Below, piece after piece: positions 42,176-51,101 of a stretch of DNA of 64,000 nucleotides; the first letter of the stretch is position 1, and each line of letters opens with the position of its first letter. A program made the translations under genes and the position numbers. The DNA comes from CALBZH01 sp964538515 (lineage in GTDB: Bacteria; Desulfobacterota; Syntrophobacteria; Syntrophobacterales; Syntrophobacteraceae). Under the pieces are notes generated by a model that worked only from the letters and a program-made list of their open reading frames with translations, was not told the DNA's origin and made no database searches. The stretch covers positions 3,283-67,282 of the forward strand of contig CAZIEW010000021.1 of the NCBI GenBank assembly GCA_964538515.1, read 5' to 3'.

Positions 42176-43456
42176 ATGCTCGATGTAAAATTCGTTCGCA
42201 GCCATTTTGACCAGGTCAGTCAGATGTTGCGGCACAGACAAACGGACATGGATCTGCAGCCCCTGCTCGATCTGGATGCGCAGAGAAGAAGCATTCTGGT
42301 GGAGGTCGAAGAGCTCAAGCACCAGCGCAACGTCGCCAACGACGAGATCTCCAAGCTCAAGCGAGAGAAGAAGGACGATCCGGATCGGTTCGAGCACATG
42401 CGCGAGGTCTCCCAGAAGATCAAAGCACTCGACCAACGGCTTGCCGCAATCGAGCAGGAGTTCAAGGATCTTCTCCTGCTGATTCCCAATATGCCGCATG
42501 AATCCGTTGCGATCGGCCGCGATGAGAAGGACAACCCGGTTGTCAGAACATGGGGATCGGCTCCGCGGTTTGATTTTGACCCCAAAGCCCATTGGGATGT
42601 CGGCGAGGATCTGGGGATTCTCGATTTCGAGCGAGCCGCCCGGATGACCGGGGCCCGTTTTGCCTTGTACTGGGGTGCTGGAGCGGCCCTCGAGCGGGCG
42701 CTCATCAGCTTCATGCTCGATGTGCATACCAAGCGGCACGGCTACACCGAAGTGCTCCCGCCCTTCATGGTAAACAGTACCAGCCTGATTGGCACGGGTC
42801 AGCTTCCGAAGTTTAAAGAAGATCTGTTCAAGCTGGAGAATCGGGACCTCTACCTCGTGCCAACCGCCGAAGTCCCTGTCACCAACATCCACATGACTGA
42901 AATTCTTGATGAAGACGAGCTGCCCAAGTATTACACGGCCTACACGCCCTGCTTCCGGTCTGAAGCGGGATCGCATGGCAAGGACACTCGAGGCCTGATC
43001 CGGCAGCATCAGTTCAACAAGGTGGAGCTGGTCAAACTGGTGAAGCCGGAGACTTCTTACGAGGAGCTCGAGAAATTACTGCAGAATGCCGAAGCCATCC
43101 TCCAAGCTCTGGACCTCCACTATCGAGTGGTCTTGCTGTGCACGGGGGACATGGGGTTTTCATCATCCAAAACCTATGACATCGAAGTGTGGCTTCCCGG
43201 TCAAAACACCTACCGAGAAATCTCCTCCTGCAGCAATTTCGAGGACTTTCAGGCACGGCGCGCCAATCTTCGCTTCCGCCGTCGCGGCCAGTCCAAAACC
43301 GAGCTGCTCCACACCTTAAACGGCTCGGGGCTCGCCGTTGGGCGCACGCTCGTTGCCATCCTCGAAAATTACCAGCAGTCGGACGGAACGGTCATTGTTC
43401 CACCGGCCCTGCGACCATACATGGGGAATATGGAGCGAATCGAAAGGCAGCGTTGA
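42176..43456 (+). CDS. serS: Seryl-tRNA synthetase
   Basis: A 426-residue class-II SerRS. The N-terminal coiled-coil arm (about residues 30-105) is followed by the catalytic core with motif 2 (YTPCFRSEAGSHGKDTRGLIRQHQF) and motif 3 (GSGLAVGRTLVAILENYQ). It charges tRNA-Ser. The ATG at 42176 matches the family start MLDVKFVRSHFD; an in-frame ATG at 42089 would add 29 residues not found in homologues. A TTGACA box at 42069-42074 lies upstream, with only a weak -10. Confidence 0.96.
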   Translation: MLDVKFVRSHFDQVSQMLRHRQTDMDLQPLLDLDAQRRSILVEVEELKHQRNVANDEISKLKREKKDDPDRFEHMREVSQKIKALDQRLAAIEQEFKDLLLLIPNMPHESVAIGRDEKDNPVVRTWGSAPRFDFDPKAHWDVGEDLGILDFERAARMTGARFALYWGAGAALERALISFMLDVHTKRHGYTEVLPPFMVNSTSLIGTGQLPKFKEDLFKLENRDLYLVPTAEVPVTNIHMTEILDEDELPKYYTAYTPCFRSEAGSHGKDTRGLIRQHQFNKVELVKLVKPETSYEELEKLLQNAEAILQALDLHYRVVLLCTGDMGFSSSKTYDIEVWLPGQNTYREISSCSNFEDFQARRANLRFRRRGQSKTELLHTLNGSGLAVGRTLVAILENYQQSDGTVIVPPALRPYMGNMERIERQR

Positions 43457-43519
43457 TCTGAAATAGGGCATCCTCACCGATGACACAGCGCAGAACCATG
43501 TCAGCAAGGAGCACGATTC

Positions 43520-43843
43520 ATGACGAAAAGTCAGCTTATCGAGGCCTTGGCCAAGGCTGAGGGCATCACGCTCAAAGCGGCGGAAACAGCCGTCAATGTG
43601 ACTTTCCAGAGTATGGAGCAGGCCCTTGTTCGTTCGGACCGTCTGGAAATCCGCGGATTTGGCAGCTTCAAGGTCAAGAACTACGAAGGTTACAAGGGCA
43701 GAAACCCGAAAACCGGAGAGCTTATTGAAGTCGAGTTTAAGAAGCTCCCCTTTTTCAAGGTCGGCAAGGAGCTCCGGGAACGGGTCAACAACGCCCATGG
43801 TGGCTTAGGCCGTTTGGGAGCGATTGATGATGAGGACCGGTAG
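43520..43843 (+). CDS. HU/IHF-family DNA-binding protein (IHF-beta-like)
   Basis: A 107-residue histone-like protein: MTKSQLIEALAKAEGITLKA, then the DNA-binding arm region GRNPKTGE and KLPFFKVGKEL. The pattern is nearer to IHF-beta than HU. These proteins bend and compact DNA. AAGGAG precedes the ATG. The last 13 residues are a non-conserved tail (GGLGRLGAIDDED). Confidence 0.85.
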   Translation: MTKSQLIEALAKAEGITLKAAETAVNVTFQSMEQALVRSDRLEIRGFGSFKVKNYEGYKGRNPKTGELIEVEFKKLPFFKVGKELRERVNNAHGGLGRLGAIDDEDR

Positions 43844-43845
43844 CC

Positions 43846-43872
43846 CCCAACCCTGGAGGGGGGTTGTTTCAT
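43846..43872 (+). terminator. Possible terminator after the IHF-like gene
   Basis: CAACCC-TGGAGG-GGGTTG followed by TTTC, just after the stop at 43843. The stem is short but GC-rich, and the T tract is weak. It also resembles the palindromic centre of the MITE-like repeats, so it could be a decayed copy. Confidence 0.4.
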
Positions 43873-43988
43873 GAGAGAAGTGCCGAGCCGACACCGTCCA
43901 CGGGGACGGGAGACGGGGATATCGCTCTCAAACCCGCGGAGGTCCCACGCTCGACGTCATTTCTTTGACGGGGTGGGCCAGCCAGGCG

Positions 43989-44336
43989 TCAGCTTCGAAT
44001 AATCAGAAAATAGACGTTGATCCCGATTAACGCCATCGTTCCTCCCACAAACTTGAGCAGACTGGAAAGGGGAATCGACTGGCCACCGGGCGGCAGGGCA
44101 ACCTGGATGAGGAAAACGAACGCCACAAACGAAGCCAGGAGGATGAGCAGCTTGAATTGCTGCTTCCATATAATGAGACCCAATAATGAGAGCGAGATAA
44201 TCCAGACGAGGGGGCTTCGGATGATTTCTTTCCAATCCAGGTTTTGAACAACCTCAGAAACCTTCTCGATCTTATACTCGGTCAGAAACTCAACGAACGA
44301 CTTCCAGTACTCCTGCAGACGTTCCATGGCACTCAT
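43989..44336 (-). CDS. Small membrane protein, unknown function
   Basis: A 115-residue protein with a helical amphipathic N-terminus (MSAMERLQEYWKSFVEFLTE) and three hydrophobic stretches (LVWIISLSLLGLIIW, LLILLASFVAFVFLIQVAL, FVGGTMALIGINVYFLII). The start codon overlaps the stop of the acylphosphatase gene (ATGA), indicating a two-gene unit. No family is recognised. Confidence 0.75.
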   Translation of the reverse strand: MSAMERLQEYWKSFVEFLTEYKIEKVSEVVQNLDWKEIIRSPLVWIISLSLLGLIIWKQQFKLLILLASFVAFVFLIQVALPPGGQSIPLSSLLKFVGGTMALIGINVYFLIIRS

Positions 44337-44617
44337 CTTCCATAGCTGATGTCAAAACGATCCTGATCGCCCACGTAGATTTCTTCATGGACGTCCACGG
44401 CCTCAACGCGGCTCATCGGGCTGCCCCGATGACACCAGGCTATCATGCGATCCACTCGATCCGCCTCGCCCTCAAACAATGCCTCGACCCGGCCGTCGGC
44501 AAGGTTTCTCACCCAGCCTGCGACCCCCGCTTCGATGGCCGCATCCCGCGTATACGCCCGGAAATAGACCCCCTGCACGCGCCCTTTGATCAACACTCGA
44601 ACTCGCTTCTTATCCAT
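44333..44617 (-). CDS. acyP: Acylphosphatase
   Basis: A 94-residue acylphosphatase. The phosphate cradle GRVQGVYFRAY provides catalytic Arg20 and GWVRNLADGRVEA provides Asn38. It hydrolyses acyl phosphates such as 1,3-bisphosphoglycerate. The ATG at 44617 is preferred because GAGG lies just upstream; an ATG at 44632 is also in frame. It is coupled to the downstream membrane-protein gene. Confidence 0.93.
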   Translation of the reverse strand: MDKKRVRVLIKGRVQGVYFRAYTRDAAIEAGVAGWVRNLADGRVEALFEGEADRVDRMIAWCHRGSPMSRVEAVDVHEEIYVGDQDRFDISYGR

Positions 44618-44671
44618 TCCCGCCTCGTTCAACCGTGCCCAATCCGTTGCTCCGGCCTGGGCTCGGCTTGT

Positions 44672-46711
44672 TCATGCCCTCAGTGTTTGCAGGAACTGAG
44701 CCTCATCAAGAACACCCACACCCAATTTTTTCGCTTTCTCCAGTTTGGATCCGGCATCCTCCCCCGCCACAACCACATCCGTATTCCGACTCACACTCGA
44801 AGTCACACGCGCCCCCAACGCAGACACTGCGGCAGAAGCCTCCTGGCGCGTCATGGAAGCGAGTGATCCGGTGAAGACGACCGTCTTCCCACGCCAGAAG
44901 CCACTTTGTACCGGCGAGGACGGTGCGGGGGTCTCCAGCTCGATCCCCATTCCGAGAAGGTCATCGATGAGCGCCTGGTTGGCAGCGTTGTGGAAATAAT
45001 TGGCAATCCCTTGGGCGACCACCTCACCAATGCCTGGGATCCGTGTCAACTCATCGACGGTCGCGCTGCGAAGTCGATCGAGAGAGCCCAGCTCGTCCGC
45101 CAGGACTTGCGCCAGGTGACTGCCCACGTGCTGGATCCCTAAGGCCATGATGAAGCTCGCGAGGGTTGCCTTCCTGCTCTGAGCGATAGCTGTCACCAGA
45201 TTCTGAGCAGATTTCTCGGCAAACCCGGGCAATCCGGTAAGATCCCGAATTTGAAGGCGATACAGGTCCGCAACGGATTTGACCAACCCTTCGTCAACCA
45301 GCAGGGAAACGATCTTTCTCCCCAATCCCTCGATTTTCATGGCATCCCGGCTGGCAAAATGCCAGATGGAGGCCTTGATTTGAGCGGGACAGTTCAGGTT
45401 GAGGCAGCGATGTACGCTTTCATCCTGCAGTCGAACGACCTCGCCGCCGCAGGAGGGACAGGCGCTGGGCATCCTGAAGGCCCTCTCGCTGCCCGTCCGG
45501 TGTGAAAGAACCGCTTCCAGCACCTCCGGAATCACTTCCCCAGCCCGTCGGATCCGGACGAGGTCTCCGATCCGTATGTCTTTCCGATCGATCTCGTCCT
45601 GGTTGTGAAGGGTAGCCCGCTGCACGACGACGCCCCCGACGGGCACCGGCTCAAGCACCGCCACTGGTGTCAAAACGCCGGTGCGCCCGACCTGCACCTT
45701 GATGTCAAGAAGATGAGTCTGAGCGACGATCGGCGCAAACTTATAGGCAATCGCCCAGCGGGGACTTCGGGATTTTTCACCAAGGCTCCGCTGCCAGTCC
45801 ACTCGATCCACCTTGATAACCACGCCGTCAGCGTCGTACGGGAGCTGGTAGCGGACGGCGGCCAGTTTTTCGTACTGGGCCATTGCTTCTCCAATCCCCG
45901 AGCAACGCCTCGAGAGGGGATTGATGGGAAGACCCCACTGCCGAAGCGTTTCCAAGAGATCCCACTGGGTTTCGAAGACGTGCCCGTCCACCTCACCCGT
46001 TCCATAGAAGAAGGCCCGGAGCGGCCGCGAGGCCGTAATGGAAGAGTCCTGCTGCCGCAGGGAGCCGGCAGCGGCATTGCGAGGATTCGCGAACACGGGC
46101 TCGCCGTCGCGATCACGCGTCTCATTGAGGATCTCGAAGTCTTTGCGATCCATGTAGACTTCGCCGCGCACGGCGAGAAGCCGCGGCAGAGCGGGACCTT
46201 CTGCCGGGGTCATGAGCTTCAAAGGGATTGCTCGAATGGTTTTCACATTGGGAGTAACGTCCTCACCCGTCGTCCCGTCGCCCCGTGTCCCTGCCCTCAT
46301 GAGCCGACCGTTTTCATAGATGATCTCGATGGCCAGCCCGTCCATTTTCGGCTCGGCCACGTAAACAGGGTCATTGGACATACCAAGAAGCTTCTTGACC
46401 CTCTTGTCAAAATCCAGGACATCTCCCTCCGTCATGGCGTTTTCAAGGCTAAGCATGGGCATCGCGTGCAGAAACGGGGGAAACTTTTCGACCGGCGCAA
46501 AACCGACTCGCTGAGTCGGGGAGTCTGGCGTGACTAGGTCCGGGTGCGCCGCCTCGATCTCCTGGAGCTCCCGGAGAAGAACGTCGTATTCAGCATCCGA
46601 TATCTCGGGCTGGTCCAAAGCGTAATACAGATAATCATGGTGACGGATCTGAGCCCTAAGGGACTCCAGTCTCTGGATGATCGGCTGCTTAGAATGCGGT
46701 GTCTTGTCCAC
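44672..46711 (-). CDS. ligA: NAD-dependent DNA ligase LigA
   Basis: A 679-residue LigA. The N-terminal Ia domain has HDYLYYALDQPEISDAEYD, the adenylation site AEPKMDGLAI holds Lys122, a Cys4 zinc finger (CPSCGGEV...CLNLNCPAQ) and helix-hairpin-helix repeats follow, and the C-terminal BRCT domain includes FWRGKTVVFTGSLASM. It seals nicks in replication and repair. The gene ends the transcript that begins with the phosphorylase-like gene, three bases upstream. Confidence 0.97.
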   Translation of the reverse strand: MDKTPHSKQPIIQRLESLRAQIRHHDYLYYALDQPEISDAEYDVLLRELQEIEAAHPDLVTPDSPTQRVGFAPVEKFPPFLHAMPMLSLENAMTEGDVLDFDKRVKKLLGMSNDPVYVAEPKMDGLAIEIIYENGRLMRAGTRGDGTTGEDVTPNVKTIRAIPLKLMTPAEGPALPRLLAVRGEVYMDRKDFEILNETRDRDGEPVFANPRNAAAGSLRQQDSSITASRPLRAFFYGTGEVDGHVFETQWDLLETLRQWGLPINPLSRRCSGIGEAMAQYEKLAAVRYQLPYDADGVVIKVDRVDWQRSLGEKSRSPRWAIAYKFAPIVAQTHLLDIKVQVGRTGVLTPVAVLEPVPVGGVVVQRATLHNQDEIDRKDIRIGDLVRIRRAGEVIPEVLEAVLSHRTGSERAFRMPSACPSCGGEVVRLQDESVHRCLNLNCPAQIKASIWHFASRDAMKIEGLGRKIVSLLVDEGLVKSVADLYRLQIRDLTGLPGFAEKSAQNLVTAIAQSRKATLASFIMALGIQHVGSHLAQVLADELGSLDRLRSATVDELTRIPGIGEVVAQGIANYFHNAANQALIDDLLGMGIELETPAPSSPVQSGFWRGKTVVFTGSLASMTRQEASAAVSALGARVTSSVSRNTDVVVAGEDAGSKLEKAKKLGVGVLDEAQFLQTLRA

Positions 46712-46714
46712 TGC

Positions 46715-47512
46715 TCATCCCTTATCCTGCGGAATCGACGATGCCGCATGAAGAACTCTCTCGGCCACAATACGCCGGGTCCTCTGAAACCGGGGATCTT
46801 TGAAGCCATGAACCCACTTGAGGCTAAAAAGCTCATCGGAAACCACAAGCACCAACGCCAGTCGAATAGAACGGTAGAGCGCAACGGTCAGCAAGGCAGA
46901 CGTTTCCATGTCCACCCCGAGCACCCCTTCTTTCTGAAATCCCATCACCTTGCCCTGCGTCTCCCTGTACGGAGCGTCAATACTCCAGACACGCCCCTCA
47001 TGAAGGACGTAGTCTTCCGATTCCAGCACAGATCTCAACAGCGACAGGATGGCTTCGGAGGGACCGGGCCGGTCTACTTCCACGGGATAGTGCCCCGATG
47101 TGCCTTCCTCGGAGATCGCACTGGTTGGCAAGACAACATCCCCGACGCGGACTGACGGATGGATCGATCCACACCAGCCGAGAGCCAAGACATCGGTCAC
47201 CCCAAGGGCAATCATCTTCTCGAGAGCCAATACCGCCTGGGGGGCCCCAAGCATTGGTCCGGCCAAAGCCACCGTGCACCCATCGAAGGAACCGACGCGC
47301 ACATCCGCCAGGAACAGCCGATGCGTGATTCCCGGTGGTTCTGGGAACAAATCACTCAAATGCTGGAGATCCTGTGGCGTGAAGACCATGATCCCCACGC
47401 CGGGCAGCGGCTTCTCCCTCTTGCCTCGGCGCGGCTGGATCAAGGCTTCCTCAGCGTGATTCTTCGGAGTCCCTGACTGGACATGTGAGCTAGAGCTCGC
47501 CTTCGTATTCAT
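46715..47512 (-). CDS. Nucleoside phosphorylase-like protein
   Basis: A 265-residue protein of the PNP/UDP phosphorylase superfamily. Typical elements are LGVTDVLALGWCGSIHPSV, EEGTSGHY and GVDMETSALLTVA, the last being the family's ribose/base-binding EMEx(A)-like block. Substrate specificity is not clear. The first about 35 residues form a polar tail with little conservation. The ATG at 47512 is used; an in-frame start at 47545 also exists. Futalosine hydrolase (MqnB) belongs to the same superfamily and is the one missing early step of the mqn pathway here, but that link is only a hypothesis. Confidence 0.75.
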   Translation of the reverse strand: MNTKASSSSHVQSGTPKNHAEEALIQPRRGKREKPLPGVGIMVFTPQDLQHLSDLFPEPPGITHRLFLADVRVGSFDGCTVALAGPMLGAPQAVLALEKMIALGVTDVLALGWCGSIHPSVRVGDVVLPTSAISEEGTSGHYPVEVDRPGPSEAILSLLRSVLESEDYVLHEGRVWSIDAPYRETQGKVMGFQKEGVLGVDMETSALLTVALYRSIRLALVLVVSDELFSLKWVHGFKDPRFQRTRRIVAERVLHAASSIPQDKG

Positions 47513-47749
47513 GATATGATCTTTCGAAATTGATAGCGGCACCAAGATGAGAGACGATTATAGCCAGCCCTTGTTGAGGCGCAAGGTTTTTGCCGTGTCG
47601 CCCTTCACAGGGATCGGTTTGAGTCAACCGTTGCCTTCCGTCGAAACCCGGGTAGCGCCTCGTGGTTTGGCGGTGGCAGGGGCTTGATCAGGAAGCACGA
47701 CGTGAACCCCCCATGCACCGCATGAGACACCCGGACGGTAGTCAGACCC

Positions 47750-50185
47750 GTGTTTGCCGAGATCATTCTTTTCAGCGCCATTCGCAAGACCTTGCACTAT
47801 TCCATCCCACCGGAGCTCGAAGGCCACATCGCCTGCGGGTGTCGCGTGATGGTCCCGGTGGGGCGTCGCATGCAAGCCGGGCTCGTCGCATGGGTCTCGA
47901 AGGTCCATGAAGACCCGCCCTCCGGCGTTACGTTGCGACCGATCGCCGCCATTGTAGACAAGAGCCCCGTCATGCCGGTGGATCTGATTGATCTCTGTCG
48001 CTGGATCGCCGGTTATTACTTCTTCCCATTGGGAGAAGTGATTGCAACCGCTCTGCCTTCTTCGCTGTTGGTACAGCCCCGCGCTCGATTTCACGTGACT
48101 CCCCACGGCCGTGCCGTCCTCGAGAGGCCGAACCCGCCCGATTTGCTCCAAATCCTCGCAGCGGCACCGGGTCTTGACGAGACACAGCTCCAGGAGCAGG
48201 CGCACTCCGCAAAGGGAATCCGGAGAAAGCTCAGTGCTCTCGAGCGAGACGGACTCATCGCAGCCTCCTACAGCTATGATCCGGAGCCCGTCCGCCCCAA
48301 GCTCGTCCGCGTCCTTCGGCTCAAGGGAAAACCCACGGCATCACACCTGCAAGGGAGCGAAGCCCTGCGCCAGATCGTCGAGACGTTGGAGAGCAGCAGC
48401 GATCCCGTTCCTCTCAGCACGGTACGCCGATGCGCCCACAACGCCGACTATTGGCTCAAGAAACTCCGGGAAGCGGGTCTCTTGGATGAGCTTTCCCTCG
48501 AGGTTGTGAGGGAGTCGCATCATGCCCAGAGTCTTCCTGAACGGACTCCCTTCGCGCCCACTTCCGATCAGCACAAGGTCCTGGAGGCTCTCGGTCCCTG
48601 CCTCGAGAATCCTGTCTTCCGACCGCATCTCCTCTTCGGAGTGACGGGGAGCGGCAAGACCGAAGTCTATCTCGAGCTGGTCACGCAAGCGTTGCGACGA
48701 GGAAAAGGTGCGCTGGTCCTTGTTCCGGAAATTGCCCTCAGCACTCAACTGGAAGCCGTCTTCCGCCAACGTTTCGGCAAGGACTTGGCCATATGCCACA
48801 GCGGACTGTCCGTCGGAGCCCGATACGATCAGTGGCGAGAAGCATTGTCGGGACGGCGCAGAGTCATTCTTGGTGTTCGCTCGGCGGTCTTCATGCCGGT
48901 GAGAGACCTGGGAATCATCATCATCGATGAAGAGCACGATCCCTCCTACAAGCAGGAAGACCATTTACGCTATCACGCAAGGGATGTGGCCCTCATCCGC
49001 GCGCGCTCCCTCGGGATCCCCATCCTCTTGGGATCTGCCACCCCCTCTCTGCAGTCCATGGCCAATGCACAGCTGGGGCGGTACACGCTTCTCACCATGC
49101 CCAAGCGAGTTCTTGAACGGCCTTTGCCCGAGGTGCGCGTGGTCGACATGCGGCGGGAATCCCGTCGCGATCCCATCCTGTCTCGTCCCCTTCGGGAAGC
49201 CCTGCTCGAAACCGTGGGAGCCGGGGAACAGGCGCTGCTCTTTCTGAACCGACGAGGCTTCGCAAGCTTTCTGGTTTGCACGGTCTGCGGCCATGTCCCT
49301 CAATGCATCCATTGCAGTGTTAGTCTGACCTTTCACCAGCAGGCCAATCTTCTAAAATGCCACTATTGCGGCCTGGAGGTCCCCGTTCCCCAGGAGTGCC
49401 CTCAGTGCGGAAAGGGAGTGCTCCTCTTCCACGGTTTCGGAACCGAGCGCCTGGAAGAAGAGGTGAGAAAGCTCCTTCCCGACAGAAAGATCGTCCGCAT
49501 CGACCGCGATACGGTCAAGCACGCTCAACGTCTGGTCGAGTATTTCAACGCACTCAGGACGTCTGAAGCCCAAGTATTGATTGGAACGCAAATGATCGCC
49601 AAAGGACACGATTTCCCTGGGATCACCCTCGTGGGAATCGTGAGCGCCGACACCGCCCTTCAGGTCCCCGACTACCGAGGGGGAGAAACGACGGTCCAAC
49701 TTCTCATGCAGGTTGCCGGAAGAGCGGGCCGAGGCGACAAAGCCGGACTGGCGATCGTCCAAACATACAACCCCTCCCACTATACGATTGAAGCGGCCTT
49801 GAGACTGGATTATGCTTCGTTTTGTGGGCGTGAGCTTGAAATCCGGCGCGAGCTCCAGTACCCCCCCCATACCAAAATCCTCCGGCTTTTGCTTACTGAC
49901 GAGAGCGAAGATTTAACGAGGGAAGCCGCCATTGAGCTGGCTTCCCTCTGTCGTGAGATCGCAGCCGGACTGAGGGAAAGGGGGCTCCACGCGGCCATTT
50001 TGGGACCTGCGGAGGCTCCATTGGCACGTTTGAATCGGCGCTATCGATGGCATGTTTTCGTGAAGGCCTGGTCAACTCAGGCCCTCACCTCCTTCGCTGA
50101 AAACTTGCTTCGTCTGAAGCCTGGAACCTCGTCTTTGAGACGGGCACAGCTCATCATCGACCGGGACCCGGTTAGCAACCTTTAG
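47750..50185 (+). CDS. priA: Primosomal protein N' (PriA helicase)
   Basis: An 811-residue PriA. The N-terminal 3'-DNA-binding domain (about 1-110) leads to the helicase core with Walker A GVTGSGKT (297-304) and the DEEH box IIIDEEHDPSYK. Two zinc-binding clusters lie in CTVCGHVPQCIHC and CHYCGL...CPQCGKG, and later helicase motifs include GTQMIAKGHDFPG and QVAGRAGRG. It restarts stalled replication forks. The start is GTG, with no strong ribosome-binding site seen. Confidence 0.95.
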   Translation: MFAEIILFSAIRKTLHYSIPPELEGHIACGCRVMVPVGRRMQAGLVAWVSKVHEDPPSGVTLRPIAAIVDKSPVMPVDLIDLCRWIAGYYFFPLGEVIATALPSSLLVQPRARFHVTPHGRAVLERPNPPDLLQILAAAPGLDETQLQEQAHSAKGIRRKLSALERDGLIAASYSYDPEPVRPKLVRVLRLKGKPTASHLQGSEALRQIVETLESSSDPVPLSTVRRCAHNADYWLKKLREAGLLDELSLEVVRESHHAQSLPERTPFAPTSDQHKVLEALGPCLENPVFRPHLLFGVTGSGKTEVYLELVTQALRRGKGALVLVPEIALSTQLEAVFRQRFGKDLAICHSGLSVGARYDQWREALSGRRRVILGVRSAVFMPVRDLGIIIIDEEHDPSYKQEDHLRYHARDVALIRARSLGIPILLGSATPSLQSMANAQLGRYTLLTMPKRVLERPLPEVRVVDMRRESRRDPILSRPLREALLETVGAGEQALLFLNRRGFASFLVCTVCGHVPQCIHCSVSLTFHQQANLLKCHYCGLEVPVPQECPQCGKGVLLFHGFGTERLEEEVRKLLPDRKIVRIDRDTVKHAQRLVEYFNALRTSEAQVLIGTQMIAKGHDFPGITLVGIVSADTALQVPDYRGGETTVQLLMQVAGRAGRGDKAGLAIVQTYNPSHYTIEAALRLDYASFCGRELEIRRELQYPPHTKILRLLLTDESEDLTREAAIELASLCREIAAGLRERGLHAAILGPAEAPLARLNRRYRWHVFVKAWSTQALTSFAENLLRLKPGTSSLRRAQLIIDRDPVSNL

Positions 50186-50305
50186 CTCCACAATCGGCGT
50201 CTGCCCTCTCAACCGAGAGCCCCCAGCGAGCGTCGGAAACGCTCAAGAGCAACGCGGACAACAGCGACTTCGCGAGGACGTGTCCGTGCGCTCACGTTTT
50301 TGGAC

Positions 50306-50334
50306 TTGAGATCCTGAGCTTACGCATGTAGAAT
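50306..50334 (+). promoter_or_regulatory. Sigma70-like promoter of the PilZ gene
   Basis: TTGAGA (50306-50311), 17 bases, TAGAAT (50329-50334), in an AT-rich stretch between priA and the PilZ gene and about 105 bases before its ATG. No experimental support. Confidence 0.5.
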
Positions 50335-50439
50335 TTTAAGTGTAACTACGGATCTGCAAATACTTTATTCCAATGCTATCATTCTGCACCGTTTGGCGGA
50401 CTGAACTGATCAAAGTAAAAGTGGTCTCTCGAAGATCGG

Positions 50440-50883
50440 ATGCATGACATGCCAATCCCCACGGCGACAGAGAAGATGGAGAACCGCAGGCGACTTCCCC
50501 GCCACACCGTGGAAGACACCGTCTTCATTACGTTCCGACCTCGCTTCGACGTCGTGGGCCATGTGATCGACGTCAGCGACGGCGGCATTGGCATGGAGTA
50601 TACGGCGTTTGAGCCCGGCGACCAGGTCGAGAACGTGGAGGTGGACATCTTCTGCCAGCCTCGAAAGCTCAATTTGGCTCATTTACCATGCAGGGTGACC
50701 TACGATCTCAGAGTGGAGGATGCCCCGACATTCCGCGGCTTTCAGACCCGCCGATGCGGCTTGGAGTTTGGCGCGATCTCACCCGAGCAAAGACAACAGC
50801 TCCGGTCTCTTCTGGAGCCCCGGGGCGTCGAGGCACGACCTACCCGCAGGGCTTTCCTCGATCCGGCATTAGCCACTCGCTGA
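50440..50883 (+). CDS. Single-domain PilZ protein
   Basis: A 147-residue PilZ-domain protein with both c-di-GMP contact motifs: RRRLPRH (RxxxR) and DVSDGGIGM (DxSxxG). The C-terminal part has RRCGLEFGAISPEQ. It is probably a small c-di-GMP receptor. The ATG at 50440 or the one at 50449 could be the start; neither has a clear ribosome-binding site. The gene is monocistronic. Confidence 0.82.
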   Translation: MHDMPIPTATEKMENRRRLPRHTVEDTVFITFRPRFDVVGHVIDVSDGGIGMEYTAFEPGDQVENVEVDIFCQPRKLNLAHLPCRVTYDLRVEDAPTFRGFQTRRCGLEFGAISPEQRQQLRSLLEPRGVEARPTRRAFLDPALATR

Positions 50884-50893
50884 AGAAAAGGAA

Positions 50894-50928
50894 ACCCCGT
50901 CCAGCCGGAGGGGGAGGCTGAACGGGGT
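50894..50928 (-). terminator. Rho-independent terminator of the ilvE transcript
   Basis: ACCCCGTCCAGCC (50894-50906) pairs with GGCTGAACGGGGT (50916-50928). On the minus strand the single mismatch becomes a G-U pair, and the stem is followed by TTCCTTTTCTTC, so it best fits termination of the leftward ilvE transcript, about 170 bases past its stop. Confidence 0.65.
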
Positions 50929-51101
50929 AGGAGGGGTTAGGAGAAGGCGACATGCTGTCAACCTTACGGTTCATTAATAACCATTCTCACATGCGACATC
51001 AAGAGTCGGAACCACAATTCCCTTTTCGACCGGGCGCTTGCCCCGTGAGCCAGCCGGCGGGCATCGAGTGGGTCCCATCCAGCTGCGGTTCCACGACGAA
51101 G

